A DNA stretch of 19,500 nucleotides. It comes from Clostridiales bacterium UBA3953. Lineage in GTDB: Bacteria > Bacillota > Clostridia > Oscillospirales > CAG-272. The DNA is taken from the NCBI GenBank assembly GCA_002385415.1, contig DGDL01000075.1:1-19500 (forward strand). Direction: 5' to 3'. Of the stretch, positions 15,694 through 19,500 are shown piece after piece; the first letter of the stretch is position 1, and the number at the start of each line of letters is the position of its first letter. The notes under the pieces were generated by a model that saw nothing but the letters and a program-made list of their open reading frames with translations, was not told the origin of the DNA and did no database searches. A program made the position numbers and the translations under genes.

Positions 15694-16317
15694 TTATCGA
15701 TAAATTTCTATAATAGTCTTTGCCCGCAGCTTCGGAAGCAGCCTGCCCTTCAGCGTTTCCTTTGCCTCGTCTTCGGTCAGCTCGTCCGAAAGCATCCCCT
15801 GAGCCGCTGCGGCATAATAGAGTGTCATAAGCAGCACATCTATTTTCAGCTCGCGTTCTGCGGCAGCACGGAGATCCGCCTCAAACGCTTTGTCGGAGCG
15901 CGCAAACTCTTCTTTATACTTCTCCTCGAGCCGTCGCCCTTCATCTGTATCGAGCGCCGAGTAAAGCTCCGACAGCACATTATCCAAAGTCTCTGCATCG
16001 TATGTTATCCCGCTGTCGTCGGCATATTTCAAAAGAAGCGTAAGCTCAATCAGTTCCTCAAGCAGCCACTCGTCGGACAGGCTGTCGCCATCTTGCTGTG
16101 CCCGCAGGCTTTTTACCAGCCTCAACACCGCAATATCCCGCGAGTACAGCTTTACATTTCCTACTTTGGCGACAAGCTCGCACGCAATAAATGGTTTTAG
16201 CACTCCGCCAAACACAGTGTCAAGCCGATCACCAAGAGCGGCCGCAAGCAAAACGGATGCAATGAGCAGAATTACAGATAAAGCCGCAAACACCGCTGCC
16301 AACCTGCTCCTGCGCAT
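15694..16317 (-). CDS. Membrane-anchored SurA-N-like protein of unknown function
   Basis: A 207-aa protein with two N-terminal arginines and a hydrophobic segment (about 7-29) serving as signal anchor or uncleaved signal; the rest should lie outside the membrane. Residues about 49-105 (VAKVGNVKLYSRDIA, then LLEELIELTLLLKYADDSGI) resemble the N-terminal helical domain of SurA/PrsA-type foldases. No parvulin PPIase domain follows, and the remaining part is charged and helical. It begins the long operon: GGAG is 8 nt before the ATG and the promoter lies about 30 nt further up. Its link to the radical enzyme genes downstream is unexplained. The homology is judged by eye and is weak. Confidence 0.65.
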   Translation of the reverse strand: MRRSRLAAVFAALSVILLIASVLLAAALGDRLDTVFGGVLKPFIACELVAKVGNVKLYSRDIAVLRLVKSLRAQQDGDSLSDEWLLEELIELTLLLKYADDSGITYDAETLDNVLSELYSALDTDEGRRLEEKYKEEFARSDKAFEADLRAAAERELKIDVLLMTLYYAAAAQGMLSDELTEDEAKETLKGRLLPKLRAKTIIEIYR

Positions 16318-16347
16318 GCAATCAACTCCGTACCGTTATCAGGTTTA

Positions 16348-16376
16348 ATAATATCACAGCGCAGCCCCCCTGTCAA
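16348..16376 (-). promoter_or_regulatory. Sigma-A promoter of the glycyl radical/sugar operon
   Basis: On the minus strand a consensus TTGACA (16371-16376), a 17-nt spacer and TATTAT (16348-16353) precede the SurA-N-like gene. Transcription should start near 16341, leaving a leader of about 24 nt. No other comparably good promoter was found before the following genes. Confidence 0.85.
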
Positions 16377-16383
16377 GCTGCGC
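16359..16383. promoter_or_regulatory. Operator-like palindrome enclosing the -35 box
   Basis: GCGCAGC (16359-16365) and GCTGCGC (16377-16383) form a perfect 7-bp inverted repeat with an 11-nt centre that contains the whole -35 hexamer. A dimeric regulator bound here would block RNA polymerase. No regulator gene is adjacent in the window. Confidence 0.5.
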
Positions 16384-16568
16384 ACCCCCATTATTTAAGC
16401 TCTTCACCTGAATATTTACAGTTACTATGCAACAGGACGCGCCGTGCATATCATAATAACAGTGAGAAATGCAATCGTTTTTCAGACGGGAGTATAAAAC
16501 GCCACATCGGAAGACAATAATAGTTATGTGAAAACAAACCGAAATGTTAAAACAAGGAGCTGCAACTG

Positions 16569-16976
16569 GTGAACATCAAACGCGGAGATATCTTTTATGC
16601 AGATCTCAGTCCGGTCGTAGGTTCCGAACAAGGTGGACTGCGTCCGGTTCTTATCATCCAAAATGATGTGGGCAACAGATACAGCCCTACCGTAATTGTA
16701 GCCGCGATCACAAGCAAGCTCGGCAAGGCTCGACTACCTACACATATAGATGTTTACTGCGGACATAACAGCAACAGCAGCAATGTCGGGCTGGCGCGTG
16801 ATTCGGTTATCCTGCTCGAACAAATCCGCACACTTGACAAGCGACGCCTCCGCGAACGCATCGGTCATCTTGACGACGATGTCATGCGCGCGGTAAATGA
16901 TGCTATTCAGGTGAGCTTCGGGCTCGTCTCACCGCCGAGCGCTACGGGTACCGGCGGCAATGATGCTACCGGGTGA
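16569..16976 (+). CDS. mazF: MazF/PemK family endoribonuclease toxin (EndoA-like)
   Basis: Sequence-specific mRNA interferase that arrests growth by cutting single-stranded RNA. The 135-aa protein closely follows the B. subtilis EndoA pattern: MNIKRGDIFYADLSPVVGSEQGG, catalytic R25 in GGLRPVLIIQND, and T48 in VAAITSK. A Gly/Thr-rich C-terminal tail (GTGTGGNDATG) makes it about 20 residues longer. The start is GTG at 16569-16571 with AAGGAG 9 nt upstream. The usual antitoxin gene directly upstream is absent: the 16377-16560 region has only frames of up to about 20 codons. It is divergent from the radical enzyme operon. Confidence 0.95.
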   Translation: MNIKRGDIFYADLSPVVGSEQGGLRPVLIIQNDVGNRYSPTVIVAAITSKLGKARLPTHIDVYCGHNSNSSNVGLARDSVILLEQIRTLDKRRLRERIGHLDDDVMRAVNDAIQVSFGLVSPPSATGTGGNDATG

Positions 16977-17209
16977 TGTCTTCTATTGCTGCGATTTATA
17001 AATACATTTTTGTGTACGTATATGTTTTAATTTAATATTGCTGCACCACAACAGGCAGTATAAAGCACCGTTTGAGGAAGCATTACCTGTATCCCCGGAT
17101 CTGCTCTATACTGCTTTGGGGCTATTTCCCCGTTTGTTTATTTGGGTTATCTTTATTTTATATTGCTGTTGCAATTGTAATTTGCCGCAGTAAGTCGCAG
17201 CACCCGACG
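16977..17209. other. AT-rich spacer between mazF and the terminator
   Basis: No gene with a credible start is seen. One plus-strand frame is open from about 17000 to a TAA near 17192 and would end in a hydrophobic, cysteine-rich segment, but it has no ATG and no ribosome binding site. An 8-bp inverted repeat (GCAGTATA at 17055-17062, TATACTGC at 17107-17114) and a small GGGG/CCCC stem near 17118-17131 hint at RNA structure. No known riboswitch or tRNA was recognised. Confidence 0.4.
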
Positions 17210-17246
17210 AAAAAAGCGCGTGACGAAAATCGCCACGCGCTTTTTT
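17210..17246. terminator. Bidirectional intrinsic terminator of the ABC operon and mazF
   Basis: AAAAAAGCGCGTG (17210-17222) pairs over 13 bp with CACGCGCTTTTTT (17234-17246) around an 11-nt loop. On the plus strand the T-run continues as GTTTTGTTTTT. On the minus strand the stem ends in TTTTTT, 16 nt beyond the permease stop. Confidence 0.93.
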
Positions 17247-17261
17247 GTTTTGTTTTTGAGA

Positions 17262-18320
17262 TTAGCCGACGATACCCGAACGCTCTATACCCTCTACCAG
17301 ATAGCGCTGGCAGAACAGGTATACTACTACCAGCGGAGCTATGATAAGCAGACCGCAGGTGTTGCGTATCGCGGACACATACAGGTTCTGTGCCGCATAG
17401 TTTGTATCAAGCTGCTTTGGCACCTTGATAATGTCGGGCATAAGTGTCGCGCCGGTCGTTGTGAAAAAGATTTCGGTGTAGAAGTTATCCGTCCACTGCC
17501 ACGAGAAGGAAAACAGGAAGATGGTGATCATCATCGGTACGGACAGCGGAAGGATTATCTGGAAGAATGTTCTTATAACGCCCGAGCCGTCGATGTAAGC
17601 CGATTCCTCAAGCTCATCCGGCACGCCGCGGAAGAACTGGCGCATGACAAGGATGTACATGCCGTTCTTAAAGCCAAGCCCTCCGAATGAGAGCAAAAAC
17701 AGCGGCCAGAATGAGTTGTTCAAGTTAATCGACGTGAAGTTTGTCACTCGCAATCCCGGGATCAGCCCACCGCCAAGCAGATTGAACAGCCCGTAGATGT
17801 CAAAGTATCTAAACTTCATAAACAGCGAAAGCTGCAGGGTCTCATGCGGAACAACCATTGTGAAGATTACAAGGGCAAAAAGGAGTTTCGAGCCCTTGAA
17901 CTTATACTTTGCAAACCCGTATCCGACGGCGCTGCATATCAGTGTCTGGATAAGAGCGCATCCGAACGACAATACAAAGGTGTTGAACAGTGCAGTGAAA
18001 TATTTGTTTTCCCGAATTATCGCCTTGTATGTGTCAAGCGTCGGGTTTTTCGGGATAAGCTTAACCGTTACGTCAACGAAGTCTTCGCGTGCCATGAACG
18101 ACGAAGAAATCTTCGAGAAGAACGGAAGCAATATAACATAGGAGATACCGAGCAGAAGTATCAATCTGAAGACTTTAAAGATTACCTGCCCGACAAAGCT
18201 CCAGGAAAGATACTTAATCTTAAATCGCGTCCATTTGGAGGTGCGATCGAATTCTACGCGGATCTTATTTTTGGACTCTTTTAAAACCTTTGGTCCAGTT
18301 TCAACTTTTGTTGCGCTCAT
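17262..18320 (-). CDS. Carbohydrate ABC transporter permease, MalG type (CUT1)
   Basis: Inner membrane-spanning subunit of a sugar importer. It has 352 aa, longer than the usual ~280, because of a charged N-terminal extension of about 50 residues before the first membrane helix (about 50-68). The binding-protein-dependent transport signature that docks the ATPase is at about 236-258 (EELEESAYIDGSG, then ILPLSVP). The C-terminus QRYLVEGIERSGIVG is typical for CUT1 MalG partners. The extracytoplasmic region around 175-205 is also extended. GGAGGT lies 8 nt before the ATG, overlapping the end of the upstream permease gene. It is the last gene of its operon, followed by the 17210-17246 terminator. 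No ATPase gene lies in the window. Confidence 0.94.
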   Translation of the reverse strand: MSATKVETGPKVLKESKNKIRVEFDRTSKWTRFKIKYLSWSFVGQVIFKVFRLILLLGISYVILLPFFSKISSSFMAREDFVDVTVKLIPKNPTLDTYKAIIRENKYFTALFNTFVLSFGCALIQTLICSAVGYGFAKYKFKGSKLLFALVIFTMVVPHETLQLSLFMKFRYFDIYGLFNLLGGGLIPGLRVTNFTSINLNNSFWPLFLLSFGGLGFKNGMYILVMRQFFRGVPDELEESAYIDGSGVIRTFFQIILPLSVPMMITIFLFSFSWQWTDNFYTEIFFTTTGATLMPDIIKVPKQLDTNYAAQNLYVSAIRNTCGLLIIAPLVVVYLFCQRYLVEGIERSGIVG

Positions 18321-18334
18321 TCATCTTACCTCCG

Positions 18335-19306
18335 TTATACATCGCGCCGCTGGTAGAAGATGTACGCCGACAGCACTGCCACTACCACTGCAATGATAAG
18401 CAGTACCAGCAGGAAGTACATCCACGACATAGCAGAGCTTACAACCTGACCGCCCGCTTCGTTGTATACCTGCGAAATATAGTTCATAACCGCGTTCGAC
18501 TGCGACGTAAACGAGTCGATAACGGTGTAGATAGTATTCGCAAGTATCATCGGGCTTATCATCGGGAAGGTAATCTTCCAGAAGGTTTCCCAAGCGGTTG
18601 CGCCGTCTATCGAGCACGATTCGTAAATCGAGGGCGAGATAGACTGAAGACCTGCAAGGAATATAAGCATCTGTACGCCAGAGCGGTTGATAATGTTGTA
18701 AATCTGGTTTACATAGTTTGCAACATAGTCCAGAAGCTCCCGACCTACCTGCATGTTCCTAAACAACCGCGACAGGTCAGCAACCGAAACGATTTCCGTA
18801 ACGGTGTCTCGACCGGTACCGGTATCGATACCCGATGTCGTTTCGCCCATGTAGGACAGCAGGACGTTCGACTGGTCAATCTGGTCGATAAGACCGGTGC
18901 TGAGTATGACGGGAACGAAGAATATCGCTCTGAATGCTGCGCGACCGAACATGTTCTGGTTGAGCAGCACCGCCATAAACAGCGAGAATATAACGATTGC
19001 AGGTATGTCAAATATCAGCTGCTGAATACCGCCTGTGAGCGTGCGCACAAACGACGGGTCCTCGAACAGCGCTTTCTGGTAGTTTTCAAAGCCTACAAAC
19101 TCAAGTGCATAACCACCGCCGGGAAGGATCTTTATCTCGTTAAAACTGTATTTAATCGAGTCGATTATGACCGGCAGGTAGATTATTATGAAGCCGAGCA
19201 CGAACGGCATTACAAAGAACCATCCGGCACGAGCTTTCTTCTTGTCAAGCGATGCTATCTTGCGTCTCTTCTTCGGAGGCGCTTTTTGTACGGTTGAAGC
19301 ATTCAT
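18335..19306 (-). CDS. Carbohydrate ABC transporter permease, MalF/UgpA type (CUT1)
   Basis: Partner membrane subunit of the MalG-type permease encoded 14 nt downstream. The 323-aa protein starts with a Lys/Arg-rich cytoplasmic stretch (9-26), followed by the first helix (about 28-48). The ATPase-docking motif is at about 228-248 (YESCSIDGATAWETFWKITFP). Between helices near 125-140 and 208-222 there is an insertion of about 65 polar residues (141-205), larger than in ordinary members. The final residues after the last helix are FYQRRDV. The ATG lies 6 nt after the stop of the upstream gene, whose last codons (GAGGGGTGA) provide the ribosome binding site, so translation is coupled. The sugar is unknown. 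Confidence 0.93.
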   Translation of the reverse strand: MNASTVQKAPPKKRRKIASLDKKKARAGWFFVMPFVLGFIIIYLPVIIDSIKYSFNEIKILPGGGYALEFVGFENYQKALFEDPSFVRTLTGGIQQLIFDIPAIVIFSLFMAVLLNQNMFGRAAFRAIFFVPVILSTGLIDQIDQSNVLLSYMGETTSGIDTGTGRDTVTEIVSVADLSRLFRNMQVGRELLDYVANYVNQIYNIINRSGVQMLIFLAGLQSISPSIYESCSIDGATAWETFWKITFPMISPMILANTIYTVIDSFTSQSNAVMNYISQVYNEAGGQVVSSAMSWMYFLLVLLIIAVVVAVLSAYIFYQRRDV

Positions 19307-19312
19307 CTATTT

Positions 19313-19500
19313 TCACCCCTCTATCTTTACATAGCTAAGCGCCGGGATGGTGTAACCTTCAACCGTAACCGCGAAGCTGTTATAGTTGAGAATGAAGCTA
19401 TTGCCGGTTGAATATGTCACACGGACTATCAACCCGTTGTCGACGGTATACTTGCTGTATCCAGCGTCTTCTTCAGCTTCTTCATCGGTCTCTTCTTCTG
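19313..19500 (-). CDS. C-terminal fragment of an unidentified protein in the ABC operon
   Basis: Only the last 61 codons are inside the window; the gene continues beyond the right edge. The fragment has a Glu/Asp-rich linker (about 12 residues) and then a beta-rich tail: YSKYTVDNGLIVRVTYS, ILNYNSFAVTVEG and SYVKIEG before the TGA at 19313-19315. The tail resembles the end of large secreted proteins found beside CUT1 permeases in Clostridia (DUF5696-like is my guess), but this cannot be settled from the fragment. It overlaps nothing and stops 6 nt before the MalF-type permease gene. Confidence 0.75.
   Translation of the reverse strand, partial: EEETDEEAEEDAGYSKYTVDNGLIVRVTYSTGNSFILNYNSFAVTVEGYTIPALSYVKIEG

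Noticed and set aside
17072..17344. 90-codon plus-strand frame with a hydrophobic segment
   Set aside because: It needs a TTG start without a good ribosome binding site and reads through the 17210-17246 terminator into the end of the permease gene.
18290..19297. 335-codon plus-strand open frame
   Set aside because: Antisense to the MalF-type permease gene. Its composition (Arg, His, Tyr, Val rich) is that of a mirrored membrane-protein gene, with no recognisable domain.
1..19500. CRISPR arrays, tRNA/rRNA genes, insertion sequences, prophage genes
   Set aside because: No regularly spaced repeats, no tRNA-like cloverleaf with a CCA end, and no transposase, integrase or phage structural motifs were seen on either strand.

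Overview
The window reads as chromosomal DNA of a strictly anaerobic, Gram-positive bacterium of class Clostridia (Eubacteriales/Oscillospirales-like), probably from a gut or other anoxic habitat. The reasons are the tig-clpP-clpX order, strong AGGAGG-type ribosome binding sites, canonical sigma-A promoters, a DUF1540 cysteine protein, a B. subtilis-like MazF, CUT1 sugar permeases, and an oxygen-sensitive glycyl radical enzyme (GRE) with its radical-SAM activase. No rRNA, tRNA, CRISPR array, insertion sequence or prophage gene was seen. Nearly all coding is on the minus strand.

Layout, left to right. Positions 1-180 hold no convincing gene and end in a bidirectional terminator (137-170). Positions 181-3681 are the protein quality-control operon tig-clpP-clpX, read leftwards from a near-consensus promoter at 3653-3681. 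Positions 3738-4466 encode a calcineurin-like metallophosphoesterase. Divergent to it, at 4633-4845 on the plus strand, is a small DUF1540 protein bracketed by a 12-bp inverted repeat.

Positions 4910-16376 look like one long minus-strand transcription unit. It starts at a TTGACA/17/TATTAT promoter (16348-16376) whose -35 box lies inside a 7-bp palindrome. In order of transcription the genes are: a membrane-anchored SurA-N-like protein, a GRE activase, a GRE of unassigned substrate, a ThuA-domain protein, a LacZ-type GH2 beta-galactosidase, RNase HII (rnhB), a YraN/UPF0102 protein, an M19 dipeptidase and threonine synthase (thrC). The lacZ-rnhB-yraN-dipeptidase junctions are all 4-bp ATGA overlaps, so a sugar/radical catabolic module feeds directly into housekeeping genes. 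Gaps of about 150 nt on either side of thuA hold hairpins, and one also holds a possible 37-residue hydrophobic ORF on the other strand.

At 16569-16976 a mazF toxin gene is read rightwards with no visible antitoxin. A 230-nt AT-rich spacer and a second bidirectional terminator (17210-17246) follow. From 17262 to the right edge runs a minus-strand sugar ABC transporter operon: the C-terminus of an unidentified protein, a MalF-type permease with a long insertion, and a MalG-type permease with a long N-terminal extension. No ATPase or solute-binding protein lies in the window.

The most promising unexplained element is the GRE module. Its active-site loop reads Gly-Cys-Asn-Trp-Cys (C378, C381), not the Cys-Cys of pyruvate formate-lyase nor the Cys-x-Glu of the known dehydratases. 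Its neighbours (ThuA, beta-galactosidase, nearby sugar permeases) suggest, but do not prove, a carbohydrate-derived substrate.
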